Both the position numbers and the translations under genes were made by a program. The notes beneath the pieces are model-generated. The model saw nothing but the letters and a program-made list of their open reading frames with translations, was not told where the DNA came from and made no database searches. DNA of 64,000 bases. It comes from Diadema setosum (taxonomy: Eukaryota > Echinodermata > Echinoidea > Diadematoida > Diadematidae). The number at the start of each line of letters is the position of its first letter. Within the stretch, counting starts at the first letter, position 1. The DNA lies in contig CM067059.1 in assembly GCA_033980235.1 (NCBI GenBank), forward strand, positions 15,510,100-15,574,099. Direction: 5' to 3'. Shown here one piece after another: positions 38,337 to 51,893 of the stretch.

Positions 38337-39340
38337 CGCTGACAAAGTATGCCTTCTTTAATTTTTCTCTCAATTACTCATCACAAATTCAAACACCTGG
38401 CACCTTTAAAATATGGAATCTATCATGTGTTAAACATGCAATTACGTACATCACTTAACTCAAACTGAACTGATTTGCGTCTTTATGATATGTACACTGT
38501 TTTGTTTACCTATTTCCCATAGCTTGAGTCTTGGTCTATCAATAACATAATACTAAAAAATTAAATACTATATCACATATATTCACAGACATTAAATACA
38601 CAAATTATGCTTGGTATACTATAAGGGAAAGTTTATAGGGGTTGACTTTGTGAATTTTGTGTGACTTCACCTTAGCACAAAAATAAAAGCACACATTATT
38701 TCCTCCTTTTTTTGTGTGTTACATCGAATGCTACTTATTTGTTGAGTTCATAGAATTAAAAGCACACAAAATTCTTCTTACCAGGCCGACCAAGAGGAAA
38801 TTACTCATGCAAAAATGTCCATTTTTATAGTATGTCACCTAATCTTGTTATGACATAGTTGATTTCTCAGAACAAAGCTTATAAGTGGAAATGATACACA
38901 GTAATAGCTACTAGGAAGACAACATACAAATGCTAACCATTCACTGTACAGTTAACTTGCCCTCAACTGATGTGAACATTCTTGATATCTGTCTCATTAA
39001 AAAAAAAAAAGAATAAATGCCATTTTGTTCCCTGTTCCATGGTATTCCTTCACAACTTATGATCAATGCATGTTGAAGTATCCTATGTAATAAGGGTATG
39101 ATGATTATTGCCAATACATTTGTTAAAAAAAGTACAGATCTGTGCAAAGATGTTGAGACAAAGAAATGATGCTGCACACTTTTTTAATCTCTGAGCATGA
39201 CATGTGTTTCAAAAACCTGTCTCTTCTTCAGTAATGAGTTAGTTCCTTGATTGTCTGTATCACTGTTGTATACATCTTTAGGTGGGTATCTCAATGGTTT
39301 TGAGACTAGATGGCAACCTGGTGGTGATGAGTCTTGCTGG

Positions 39341-39571
39341 TCGTGGAGACATCTCTGTGACGTCTCCGCAACATCTCCAGGAGACTGGCCTCGTTTCCAG
39401 GGAGAATCACAACAGAACTGAACATGTTCAAATTTTTCAGAGACTATTTCCAATCTCCAGTTGGTCTCGAAGATGTCTTGGAGACTTCTCCAAGACTTCG
39501 CAGAGGCCCAGGGCATCCTATCAGCAACAATGTGGAGATGTTGTGGAGACATCATGGAGATGTCTCCACGA
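39341..39571. repeat. Inverted-repeat cluster of GGAGACATCTCC motifs
   Basis: The left arm (39341-39379, TCGTGGAGACATCTCTGTG...) pairs with the right arm (39531-39571). Further GAGATGTCTC or GAGACTTCTC units occur out to about 39650. The outer sequences (GGTGATGA near 39321, and its complement near 39610) may extend the inverted repeat. Overlapping ORFs on both strands (39184-39942) are products of these repeats. It is probably an old foldback element with unclear ends. Confidence 0.6.
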
Positions 39572-39969
39572 CTGAGAAGATGTCTCAGAGACATTATGGC
39601 TACTTTCTGCTGAATAAGTCATCACCTTGTTTGGAGATGTCTCAGAAGTCACCCTGGAGTCACCTTCTTGGTGAGAGCGCAAGCCATTTTTTTTTTTTTT
39701 CATATCTCAAGTCGCACAAGACATGGCTACTGATCAGTCACAGCAGTCACAGCAACATCTCATCCAGTGAGAAAGGCCCTTTGCATTTCTATAAGAGCTT
39801 TGAACTAAATATTGTTGGCATCTATTTTCACTTTTTACAGGTGGCAACTGAGTGCCTATCTATGAGAACAGCTTTTGCTGATATTATGCCTGATGCAATT
39901 TGCATCATCTATGTAGATAGCAGGAACAATTTTCTCCCATAGACCTTATCGCAAATAGCATTTATCGCT

Positions 39970-40200
39970 AGGTGGCGCTGTTCGCGCAAAGGATTGTGGG
40001 ACTGAATAGGGGGCAAACGCCGATTCGATTTTCGGGATCGCAAAGCCACGCACCGCCGCCCGCACGAAACGTAGTCTCCCGTTTAGGGTTTGGAAAAGAG
40101 ACTAACTGCGAGCGAACGCGCCGCGTGAGTGCGAGATTGGGTTGGGTTACCCGTAGCAGTCGTACCCTTTTGAACTCGCAATGGTCTGTGTGGTGAGTTA
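39970..40200 (+). promoter_or_regulatory. CpG-rich promoter-like segment with a possible first exon
   Basis: This is a short island rich in CpG in an AT-rich intron, with GCGCAAAGGATTGTGGGA, CACCGCCGCCCGCACG and GCGAGCGAACGCGCCGCG. On the plus strand it ends in ATG GTC TGT GTG followed by a strong donor (GTGAGT at 40193), the layout of a TATA-less first exon with a four-codon start. No continuing exon could be assigned, so this may be a relic or a transposon promoter. Confidence 0.35.
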
Positions 40201-41469
40201 GTCTCAAATCTCAGCCACGTGGCCTTGCTAAAATTATACGCAAAGCCATACGATTCGCGGAGTGACAGTGTTCAGCGCATTTTTTACAACTCTGATTCTT
40301 CAACCAAAGGCAATAAAACAATGTTTGTTACATTACTGCACATGACAATAACGACATAGCTTCTCGTAGGTTTTTACAGCTTTTTATAACTGATTTCAAG
40401 CATTTTTTTTTTAAAGAATAGGCGAGTACAGTACCGCAGATAGCGAGTATAAGCCCATGCGGCATGAAGCACAGCGAACACTGATACATGTACACTTTAT
40501 CGCAAAAACTAAGTTTTTTGTATTAATTTTCATTTGTGGAACTACCAGTTTATAACTTATTGCCAATAATGTTCCCCATCCGTGTATACCATAATAGATC
40601 TGCATGAGCTATGGCCTGGTGATCTGCTTCCACAACATGCATTACTGTTCGTTGTTTTCAATAAAGTACACAACAATTATTGTATGATGTATGAGGGAAA
40701 AAGATAAATCAGAGAACAAAGAATGTGTGTGTAGGTGTGTGTGTTTGTCTGTGTGGCTTGTTATTCATTAAATTTTAAAAAGGAATAAATTATATGTACT
40801 GGTGTGTAAAGCCTTGCAAAGGAGGAAATAACATTTAGACATTATGTCATGCAAACCTATTTTTAAGAGAGCTAGTATGAATGTTGGTTGTGAGTAATTT
40901 GGAAATATTTCTTAATGAATTCTGATATGTATTGCCGTGTGATTTGAGTTTTCGAGTGTGTTGTGCCAGAGAAAAAATGAGAAAAGGAATATTTATACGT
41001 GTAGACATAAGATTCGGTTGAAATAAAAGATTGAGCATTACTGTCACGGGTAATCTTTTTAGTTTTTCATTTTCTTTTAGTTCATCATCTCTTTTTCAAA
41101 TTCTGATGTCCATCTCATTTTTTCTATGTAAGTATCTTTTCATCGTAAGTATTGGAAACCCACCGTTCAACAGTTTAAAAAAAAAAAAAAAATTATGCAA
41201 CCTTTCTGTTTGAATAATTTCATTTTCCCTTCACTTACATGCCTGCCCCTCAAACACCACATCTTCTTTTCTATATCTTTCTTCGCTTTCTTCTTGCAAC
41301 TCAACAGAAACAGACAGGGCAACACACATGTTGCTTTGATGAAAAATCTCTTGTCCAACTCTCTCCCAAATTTTTTGGAATGGGCTTACATGCAAATTCA
41401 TAATTGTTACATGAACATTCATACACCGATTTACCTTGACGAAAATGCAATGAGGAAACAATGACTTAC

Positions 41470-41622
41470 ACAGAATGATATTATTCATCACAATGTCATA
41501 TAAATGAATATGCAACCTCAGATGAATTGAGGGATAAACTTCTTTCGGTTCTGCTGAGCTATTCATGTGCCATTGTATTCCACATTCGTAACAAAATTGC
41601 CATTGCTCTTGATGTACAAACT
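41470..41622 (-). other. Exon-like ORF inside the 2.3-kb TIR block (tentative)
   Basis: On the minus strand a strong acceptor (ttctttttttttgtgcag) and strong donor (CTGT|GTAAGT) bound 153 nt that is open in one frame, phase 1 to phase 1. It encodes about 51 residues including CYECGIQWH, a CxxC pair. The ORF continues past the donor, and a second exon-like stretch, ending at a GTAAGT donor, lies downstream near 41230-41390. This could be a decayed transposon exon or chance. I do not recognise the protein. Confidence 0.2.
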
Positions 41623-44600
41623 CTGCACAAAAAAAAGAAGAAATAAATAAAATAATAAAATAATAACAAAAAATATCCGTGTGAAGCAGAGTAATCAAAT
41701 TATATTCTGATATAATATAGGGCCTAACTGCTATAGAATAGCTTCGGCAGCCTCATTCACGCCATGATCAGCTGTCACTCGTATCACACATGCACACATC
41801 GCCGCCGCTATCTCCACGGTCATGGTACACTCACTATCAACAAGCTATTACGTCTCTTCGTAACAAGACTGCTTAGAAAAACAAAAATGGTTCGTACCTG
41901 CCATGATATATTTGGTCATTATTGCAATCATATATCAAATCTAGCCCTACACTACATTTCAAAATCAAAGTGGTCAGCGATTTCACAAGGCAAATGTGAG
42001 GAGATGTTTTAGTTGAAGAAAGTAGAAGGATGAATACGACCCATGCGATCGTGTTACATACAGTACTGTACACTGTACACAGCACTGTACACATTACGTA
42101 CGACGCGTCGGCTGCTAACATGTCGCATGGTCGCATTCAGACAATAGGTGGCGCTCTTGCTCCCTATTCGTTCCCAGCGTCCCTTGCGTGAAGCTATTTG
42201 CGATAAGGTCTATGTTTTGTGAACATATTGATTTGTAGTTCATACAAGCCAACACAAAGTAGTGGATGGACCACTGTAGAAGTGTTGAATGCTGTGCACA
42301 TGTGCTACACCAAACTACAGAGGGCAGCATTCAACTTCAGTTGTTAATGCCATTGACACTTGCAGCATGTTGCATGCATGCTTAGTCACACTTGATGATG
42401 ACATACATGTATGTTTTAAAATCAACAACTTCTACACTGCCCTGTGAGTTAAGTCTGAGCAGGCTCAGCCTTTCATCATTTGGATGTTGAATCATATAGT
42501 ATGCACACTGTTATGCACCTTGCACATTATATGTAATCTCTGGGATTACAGGTTACACATGTCATAAATGAACAAACTGCAATACATTTGAGATGAATTT
42601 GACAGTAATGACCACTGCACAATATCAAGGTATTCACAAATGGAGCAGGCAAAATATGATAAAAATAGCTCTTTTTTTCTCCTTGCTTTTTGCAACCAGA
42701 AAAAAAAAAAGGGGGGGGGGGAGTGGGAAAGAAGCACCCAAGCATAGGACAGTTTAATTTTCTGTATGATGTGAAATATTGAACAGTGTTATGCAAAAAG
42801 GTCAAAAATTCTAAAAAGGATGTTCACTTCAGGAGTGGCTAATGGAAGAAGATGGTGCAAAGTGCAAGATATTCACAGAACAAGAGAGTTACAGCATTCA
42901 TGATATCCACTGAAATCTGTATTATTTGATAAGATACTATAAAAACAGAGACAGACCTGTGCTTCATTTCTCATTCCTCATACGCTCAAAACTTACCTTC
43001 TTTTGATAGCATCATCCACACATGTGTGATGATGGAAATAAAATGAACCTCAGGTCCCCATACTTTGCTCTAGTTACCAAAATAGACAATCTTCATCATT
43101 CATATTGTTGAATATTTTACAAAGTTTGCTCTCTCTTATAGCCAAGGGCTAAGGGGCTGCTGATGAAAGTAATTCATTTGTGAATCAAGACAATTTCCAT
43201 GAAATCAGCTCTCATCATTAGCCTCGAACACAGGACAATGCCGAGCAGCGATGGCTATTAAAAAAACGTTTCTCCACAAACTCTCCGCAAAGGGTAAATC
43301 CCGACTGAGGGGACGATATTCAATTGTACGTGATATACACCCTTCTACTAAAAAGTCCATTAGAGGGAAAGCAGGTACAATGCATATTTAATTAGTAGGT
43401 GAAAGGTACAGGCACAGGCCAGTTATTAACCAAAGTGGTAAAATGAGAGGGTACTGATTCAGACAGGATTACTGGCTGTTGCATGCCAGTGGCTTTAAGT
43501 GTTAATTCCTCCACTTCATGTTAAGGTTGGTTTTGATAAATAGAATAAAGACAAATGAACAGAATGCCACAGGCTCAAAATTTAGACCAATGCGTGTGTA
43601 TGACAAATAAAAGTAACACACATGGAATATGAATGATTCACATGTTTAATGTTCAATGTCTCATGAAATAGTAATATTGGTAGCAACTGCACCAGGAAAC
43701 TGGAAAAGGTGATTTTATCATTGCACCAGTCTCGAGGTGACCTGTACATAAATTTTCACTAAAAATTCTGTTTGATAGAAATAAAACAAGAAGTAAGATA
43801 CTTTATATGAATTTATTGTAGTCATCCAATAACCATTTTTTTTTTTTTTGGGGGGGGGGGGGGCCTGGGGGAGTGCAGTTGTCAGTCATCAACAAAACCG
43901 TGAGCTGTTTGTTGTGTTTGGGGCTTTTTCCACTCTTACATTGTGGCAACCTCACTCAGTGCTTTTTGACAATCCTCAGCAAATGAACACGAATCTATCC
44001 AGAATAGCAATATATTGATAGCAACAAAACCACTCTCGACATTGCAGACAAATTTGATTCTTCCCATTTCATGGCTTTAAATTTTAAAGTATAGTATACA
44101 ATGGTGTGTCATTGCATTTAACAAGCATTAATATAAAATTAAATATAAGTGTGAACTTATAATTTCCTGGTTTAGACAGAAATTGTTATAATCACTGTAT
44201 GGTCTGTGAAATAGTTATACTCATTTTAAACTTTACATATATGGCATCATATTTTTCTTTCACATGAATCTACAAATGTATTTCTAGCCATAATGATAAA
44301 GATATTGAAATACATGAATGATCATGACAGTACTAAATGGTGATAAAAATAATTATCATTATCATCATCTCGATAATACGAGTGTTGCTGTATGCGATCG
44401 TACGTAAATTAGCTTGCAGGTACAGATCTATTATACTTCTTGTTTGCTGATGTGGAGGTGTAAATGATGACACTTGATTCCACACTTTGAGATGCTTCTA
44501 ATAACAAACAGGCTTGGGGCAAAGCACTGAAGAAGGCCAGGAAAGAATAATCACAAAAAGAATGGAAATTTGCAGACAAATCACGTCAAACTTCCAAGAG

Positions 44601-47600
44601 GTCATAGACTGACGAAATGGGCAAAAAGTTGTCACAGCAACAACAGCCACTGCAAGTGGATACGACAAAGGATTTTTGACCTCAACAACCAAAACATGCA
44701 TGTCACACCGTATCCATGGCAACTAGAAGGAATCATATATCTGTGTAAAGATAGAGAGTTGATAATGTATGGACATGGATTATAACTATATCGGTTTACT
44801 ATCATAGCCAAAAACATTGTGAATCCGTAGCAATGTCATGAAGCATTAAATAACAAGCCAATAACCATCAATTGTTCGAACATGTGCTTTTTTCTAGATA
44901 AAGTGTCACTATATCTTGCATACTACAAGCATGTCTCACAAATATAAGAGCTACCATGCTCATAAAATAGTAGCAACATACAAGAACATAGTTATCTTAC
45001 TTTCATGGCAAGTTCTTGTTTAATTGTTATTTTGTATCAAATCTTTGGTTGAGAACCAAAAACTAAACAATTCCATACATTGCCAAGTGTTAACTCAGGA
45101 TTTTGTTTCTCAGCTGATAAATACTTTATTTCAGTAATCTGCAAAAGAGATGTGAAGTAGAAGAGTAGGAGAGGTTAGTGCAGTAAATGAATATGGACAT
45201 CAAGTTTCAATAAAATGTCAAAAATATTGCATTTTTTAAAAATCAAACCTTTATCCAATGTTATACGAATGAAAAATATTACTGAGTTAATGTGAATGTC
45301 ACACAATAGTTGATATGAAAAAAAAATGCTGCAAGCGTATTATAAGAAATCAAAGAAAGTAAATGTTGAAACTGTTTTAATTCTAAGAAAATGAAGACAT
45401 ATTACATATTATGAGTTGTGTACTTTGGTTTAACCAGCCGAGAAAATCATAATCCATGGACAAGCAGTTGAGAACAATATATATCACACGTCTTACAGCA
45501 ATGCAATACAAAATAAGTTGCAGAACTACACCTGTATACTATCAGAACTAAAAGTGTGAACACACATTGCAAAAGAAGTTCACTTCTAAAGTCATTTTAC
45601 AATGGAAAATGTGAGAAGAGAATCCATGTGACAGAATTGGTGAAAGAGAAGATTTGGCAGGGAATATTTGTCACCCCTTTACCCCTAAAGAGGAAATACT
45701 TTGAACCTACCCGACATTGATCAGTTGACAGACAAAATGAACAGATAGTTTGAATTCATGTACTTCTGCGTAGAGAGCCAATGTCCCCATTTTGCACTTA
45801 GTGGAAAAGTCAGAAAAGGTCATCATCTGTGCGTTTTTTATAGTACTCATGACTGTGTCATACAGAATATCATGCAGAGGAAACACTTCTTAAAGTTCTA
45901 ACAACGGCACTGAAATGTCACCTTGTGAAGTCATCCCTGGCAATCTCAACCCACATTACCATATATGGTATGTTTTACAGAGTGAATCTCAATTCAGAAG
46001 TTCATCTTATTTTGTCTTGTCAAATTTCAGTACAATATCCACATGAAAGACACAAATGACATTTTGGCTTGATGCTCTTGTAAACACTTCTCTCTCTCTC
46101 TCTCTCTCCAAATGCCAAGATATTCCTGTGTTAATAGAATGTACCCTTGATTATGGTGCATGACTTATGAGTATACATATATATGGTTTAATGCACCATG
46201 ATAAAAGGAAAATGCTGTATTACAGAACAAGCATCACTGTAGCCCTAAACTGTGTAAGTCATCATCTCAACTCCACCATGCATTGTGACTTGTACTTTGC
46301 TTGTCAACAATTGTGGCTACAATCTTTTCTTCTTTTTTTTTTAATGTTTTAACAGATGCCATACTATATTGTTGACAAAATAGGAGTATGAGTAGACACA
46401 CTGTCAAAAATGTTTCATACCATTAGTCGAGAACAATGGACTAGTTTCACAATGTCATTAGCATAAATTGCAACACCCATTACTAACAGTCACTGCTGGA
46501 TAAAGTGAAATGCTTGTAGTTGACTGGTCATCGCCCTGCTGCTACAATGTACTTCCAAGTACATGCAGTTGTAATTAAAGAATGTAATTGCAATTGCAAA
46601 CAGTTTTAAACTCTGTAGACTGCAAATGAAATTTACACTCTCCCATCATCTCTGCTTGTGACATTTTTCCCCATATCATGTGCTGTTTTGTTTTACCATG
46701 CCTCTGCCAATATGACTGCACTACATGGCTCTATCCATAGGATTGAAAAACAAACACACAAAATGGGCTATTTTAATATGACTACTAGCGCAGTCTATTA
46801 ATACCCTTCAGGGCTTACAAGCAGATATTATGAAAAGGAAGATTTATTTTCTCCTTTTTTCTTCACACTTTATATGGGGCTAAATATGTTCTCTAAAAAT
46901 ATCTAGCTCCCCTGAAATATTAAACTGTCTCATCTAATCACAACTATACAAAAGGAATCTTTGATTTAAATTTAAACCTCAAAATAGGAGCTTTATATTT
47001 CATCAATATGGAATAAATAGCACAAGTGGAATGTCAAATGTTCGGAAATTTTACACTATAAACTGATCTCTTATTCCTCATCTAATGCCTATTCAATGAA
47101 TGCATTCTGAAGTTTCAGCATTGTCACATGACTGCATGTTGATTTCTTCAAAATTACAGAATATGAGAGCAAAAAATCAAGTTTAAATTCATAGAATTTT
47201 TTATTCCCATGATGAAAAAATAGACAACAAAATTCTTAAATCAAACTGGCTTTACCTTTCTTCATTTTCTCTCGCCCCCCCCCCCCCCCCTTCCACCACC
47301 CGAGCCTCTCCCCTCATTCCAAAGGAGGTTTTCAAGCTACATACTATCAACTAACGAGGCAGGTGTCAAAAAGCTTCTCATAGCTCCGATCGATGTAGCT
47401 GAAATGAGACCAGACAGTTATCACACCACTAACAGGAAAGAGCTTGCATGTCTATTTTCATTCCACCTGATAACACAGACATGGAGAGATGCTAGGTAGT
47501 GTCACAAAATTGCTCTATTCTGACAGTAGAGAAACTGATGGCAGAATGAACGAGTTGACCATGTGCAACAATGTCCTTGTGGCATCACATGTAAAAGTGG

Positions 47601-48586
47601 CTAGTCCCAAGCTATGATTTCATTTATTTTCTCCTTCATATTTTTAGCGGATATGTCATAGTATTTTGGTTGAGTCAGCAGTCTTGATTTACCAAATGAA
47701 TGTGGGATGCTTGATATAAAATAAATTAAGATCTGACGTGCTCCGTTCAATCTGCAATTCACAGCTCAGGGTCCAATTGGATACAAAATTATGACTATGA
47801 AGTACATGTAGAGGTATTAATTGATTTGATTGGATTTTTACTTTGATTTCATACCTGATATTATTTTGCATTATTTCTGAAAGATTTTATTTAATTTTCC
47901 TTACTATTGTTTCAATTAATCTATCATGCAAATCACTTGTTCACCATATGATTAAATATGAAAATGTGTTTGTCATGAGTGACTTCCCAATATTTTTATA
48001 TCAGCATGTATAATATAATTGCAGTTTACTGATTTCAGATGTGCGGTAATATTTTGATGCAATTTCAATTCTTCTACCAATTTTCCACACTACTGGTAAA
48101 ATCAGTTCCTTGGTTATAAGACGTATTCCATGTTTGAAGTATATTTCAGGGACATAAATAGCATGCACTAAAAAAAAAAAAAAAAAAGGAACTGCCAAAG
48201 AAAAAGAAAAACATTTTCCATCTGCCAAAAAGATATTCTTCCCTAATTTTTAACTATGGCTAACAATAAGACTGGGAAGGCGAGAAAGAACTATTTTTCT
48301 GTAGTAATTGAGCTATAGACTGTCTACATACATTATGTATTCCATCTTGTGACTATAGAAGTGACGTTTATCATGAAGTGATTGACTACCAGTACAGAAA
48401 AAGAAGTTCAAGTTTAATACATTCATGGATGAATTTCATGATATGCGATAATGTCAGTTATTCAAATAATTCATGGGCTCAAATGATATGTCAGATCCCT
48501 TTTGCTAATTTTTTTTAAATATTGCACCTACTCTAAAAAAAAAAAAAGAAAGAAAAGAAACAAAGAATGACATTTGTCATCATACA

Positions 48587-49063
48587 TTAAAGGGATGGTA
48601 CAGTATTGGTGGAGATGAGAATTGGGCTTCTAACTTTTTGCAAGATACCAAGAAAACACTTATGATATAGTACAGAGCATACCATTTTAAAAGGAATTCA
48701 AAGTTTATTTGATGAAAATTGGGGTTTGTAATGATGGAAACATCCAAAAACAAGGTAAAACAAAGTGATCATAACGTCTGTTGAGAATGAGAAGGGCGCT
48801 AAGTTGTCTTGAACATTATGGGTTTAGTGGCAACTTCACGCCCTTATCATTCTCAACCGACGAAAGTGTGGGTCCCACACTTTATTAGAATCGCTCTTTT
48901 TTGGATATCTCTGCCATTTCAAAACCAATTTTCATCAAATAAACATTGAATTCCTCATAGAAGTACATGATCTTTCACATTTCATAAGAGGTTTCTCATT
49001 ATCTTACCAAAAATGTAAGAAACCTGAAATTAGGTCTCAACAAAAACTATACGATCCCTTTAA
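48587..49063. mobile_element. Second copy of the TTAA-flanked family seen at 1171 (477 bp)
   Basis: The ends read TTAAAGGGATGGTACAGTAT and, reverse-complemented, TTAAAGGGATCGTATAG. The block around 48899-48950 (GGATATCTC..CCATTTCAAAACC then TTTTCATC) matches the element at 1171. A further nested inverted repeat (GTTGAGAATGAGAAGGGCG at 48780 with its complement near 48840-48862) sits in the centre and is absent from the other copy. Confidence 0.8.
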
Positions 49064-49514
49064 TGTAAGTTGCATGTCATTCCCATACACAAAATCTCCC
49101 AAGAAGTATACAGTTGTATGTCATCATTAGCCATACATGTTTCTTATTGCTATGCTCAAGGGAAAATAAATTCAACTATTTCTGAAAAAACTTTATAAAT
49201 GCATCTTCAGGTACATGTAACAAGCTTGCGAGGTAAAAGTCCTTTCATGGTACATTGCACTTCAGTCCTCATAAAAAATGAAAGCAGCTATTAAACCTAA
49301 AGTGAACATGCCTAACCAGTATTAGTTGTCGAGGAAATTATATTTCTGAACAGAGGGATACCTTCGCAACCGTTTTCCTGTGCAATTAACCACACAAGGA
49401 CAAAGGTTTAATTCCACTGCATTTAAAGTGTCTGAGCAATGACAATGCATAACACCTTGCTTCAAGGCATAAAGATAACAAAACCTGAATGCTTCAAGTG
49501 CATCCAGAATTGAA

Positions 49515-50091
49515 TACAGTCAAACATGCCTTAGTGGCCACCTGTTTAAAGCAGCCACTGAAAAATCCCCTCAACAGAAAAGCCCTGTTAAAGACCCTGT
49601 GTATAGCGGCCACCTGTTTAATGCGCTAATGCGGCCAGCGGCCACGAATTCTGTTTCCCGCGGTAGATTTTAACCTGTCTATAGTGGCCAAAAACCCAAT
49701 GGAGCCGTACCGAGCCAATAATTCAGCATGTTTTTCTGCTTTGTAGCCGTGCCAGTCATTCCTGGGCAATGTTTAGTGATCGCCACTGCTGCATTCATCA
49801 GTCATATAATGCACTAGTGTTAAGCTTTCTTCACGACTGTACACATGCTACTGTGCAACAATTTCATAAACACCGGCATTGTTCAATGCATGAAACACAC
49901 GGGTTCATACGTACACATCGATACATGTACCACTATGTAAGTACTTATAGATGTATGCAACGATGGTACATGTACATTTTGTACATGTAGGCAATGCACA
50001 CAAAGTTGGATTACCTGTCTATAGCGGCCACCTGTCTATAACGGCCACTTTTTTTCGTCTCCCTTGGGTGGCCGCTATAGGTTTGACTGTA
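49515..50091. mobile_element. TA-flanked TIR element, TACAGTCAAAC ends (577 bp)
   Basis: The left end TACAGTCAAACATGCC and the right end (reverse complement TACAGTCAAACCTATAG) match. GCGGCCACCTGT units recur inside (about 49540, 49607, 50024 and 50039). The TA flanks and CAGTCAAAC termini resemble Tc1/mariner-pogo type elements from established knowledge. No transposase is present, so it is non-autonomous. Confidence 0.8.
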
Positions 50092-51322
50092 CATAAAACA
50101 TACATTACACATAAACACATTAAAGGCAATCTGACAATGCCCAACAAGAATACTAAAGGATTAATTGATGCTAAGTTTTAAAAGCAAATCTTCTTTGGAT
50201 TGAATGATATGACAGGAACAGAAATCACTCTTAAATTCATAAAGGGTTCACAACCTTTCTGCTTATTTCAATGCAGTCAATGCTTTAAAGATTTCAATCA
50301 TCTCCAGATTTTGATCAGGTATGAGACGCAAACATTTCAATGCTTGAATCACTCTCTGGATTGATGCATGAAGATTCATGAAAATGGCTGGATATGTGAT
50401 TCATAGATTTAAAGTAAACTGAAGTAATTTTCCATGCTCATGAAGCGAAAGTAAGCTAGGTTTCAATGCATGAAAGGGCTCCATCCCCAGCCTGGATACA
50501 ATTCTGCCCATACCAGGATTCTAGCAAAGGAGTTGATTAGTCGTCCTACATACCTACGTCACAATTCTGCCTGCATATTTTTCAAGAGTGATCATTTTTT
50601 ATGTCAAACTAAAAAAAAAAAAAAAAAAGCTTTTGCAGAACAGATCAATTTTTTCTTCTTCTTCTTTTTTTTTTTGCCAAGACTACAATTTTGGTACGTC
50701 TTTATATTCCACATGTCATGTGATACAGGGAATCTAAATCTATCTACCATTCAATCTACAACTGAATGGTTTTAAAGTGTTTCAACAAAAGCAATTCTTG
50801 AAGTGGATGACATCCTTGAACTAAGATATGACTGGGTGGGGGAGGGGGACACTCAACTTCAATCATCCTAATGCCATAAAGACAACTCAAGTAGGTGAGA
50901 TAATACTGTCAGGCTTTGTCACCCATCTTCTTTTTCGTTATCATAACAAAGTGTGCATTGTTTCTTCTTTTTCTTTTTTCTTTTTTGGCTATAATATCAT
51001 TCATGCATACAATTTATATTGTGTTCAATGAACTGTCCTCATCACCTGAATGGAAGTCAAATTGACACATGTACCGCTTTGAATCATTTTTTTTCCCTTT
51101 TTGATGGAAATAAATATTGAATAACTATTGAATATTCCATTACTGATCTCTTTACCTTTCTAGAATGTATTTTGCCTAAACTGTACTTGTATATCATGTA
51201 TCAACAAAAATATCATTTGTTTGTTCCCCTTCAAGACTCTTGGATTAGGAAAAATTATAAAGAAAACCTTTGTGTAATCTGCCTTGCAGATAGCTGTGCC
51301 CTTCGTAAGTATATCTCCCCCT

Positions 51323-51339
51323 CCCCCCCCCCCCCCCCC
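51323..51339. repeat. Poly-C run (about 17)
   Basis: A C homopolymer following CTCCCCCT, about 550 bp beyond the donor of the long ITPK exon. Confidence 0.9.
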
Positions 51340-51893
51340 ATACCAGAAATCAGTAACAATGGATGCAGTTTACTCTGTCCTTGCCATATAGAAAACTTAA
51401 ATCTTGTTTTCCATCAACTTGAGATAGTCATGTTTGGATATATGCATACATTTGTAGAGTGCAAACAAAGTTTCGATATGAGAGCATTTAAAAACACCAC
51501 CCTGTACCATGATAATGGTTAGTCAGGATCATGTAACATTGGAAGCTTTTTTGATATGTCTGAGTTTCACTTTTGCACAGTATGGATTCTGGGAAAGCTT
51601 TGCACACTCTGTTGATAATGTCCACACGTCCACACCAGATCTGGATTACAGGTCAGGTTAAACCCTGCTTCAGAAAGTTCCTTGGAATGCTCTACGGACA
51701 AACAATTCTATAACATCAAAGGTTTATAAGCACTATTTTGCAACTTTTATACCTAAAATAAGGAATATTCAATTACTTAGATGTCAAATGAAATTCACCA
51801 GTTTGTCTCCCCCAATGATAGATGTCCCCACAAAGCTACATCACACCAATGATACTATCCTTTAATGAAGAAAACAATTGAAAGACTACTCAC

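Larger units (their letters stand above)
39938..42214. mobile_element. 2.3-kb TIR-bounded block enclosing a CpG-rich segment
   Basis: Positions 39938-39959 (CATAGACCTTATCGCAAA...) are an exact 22-bp inverted match to 42193-42214. Similarity resumes further in (CGCAA.GG..TGGGA..GAATAGGG.GCAA), after an extra ~24 bp in the left end. TA occurs at the same place in both ends, so a TA target duplication with TIR GACCTTATCGC is possible. No transposase was recognised. It is the longest element in the window and may be a deleted autonomous copy or one that captured host DNA. Confidence 0.65.
26029..51893 (-). other. Large ITPK intron, distal part
   Basis: This holds 25.9 kb of non-coding DNA between the short-isoform exon and the long exon. 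It contains the SINE at 29778, TIR elements at 31792, 35072, 37840, 39938, 48587 and 49515, an inverted-repeat cluster at 39341, copy B of the dispersed repeat at 28767, long CA/TG tracts and many G/C runs. About 43000-48500 shows nothing beyond simple repeats and AT-rich sequence. Confidence 0.55.

Noticed and set aside
39424..39942. 172-codon plus-strand ORF
   Set aside because: Composed largely of the GGAGACATCTCC inverted repeats and flanking intron, with a mirror ORF on the other strand.
41231..41698. 155-codon minus-strand ORF as a whole gene
   Set aside because: No recognisable domain as a continuous protein. Only the splice-bounded part is kept, as a tentative feature.
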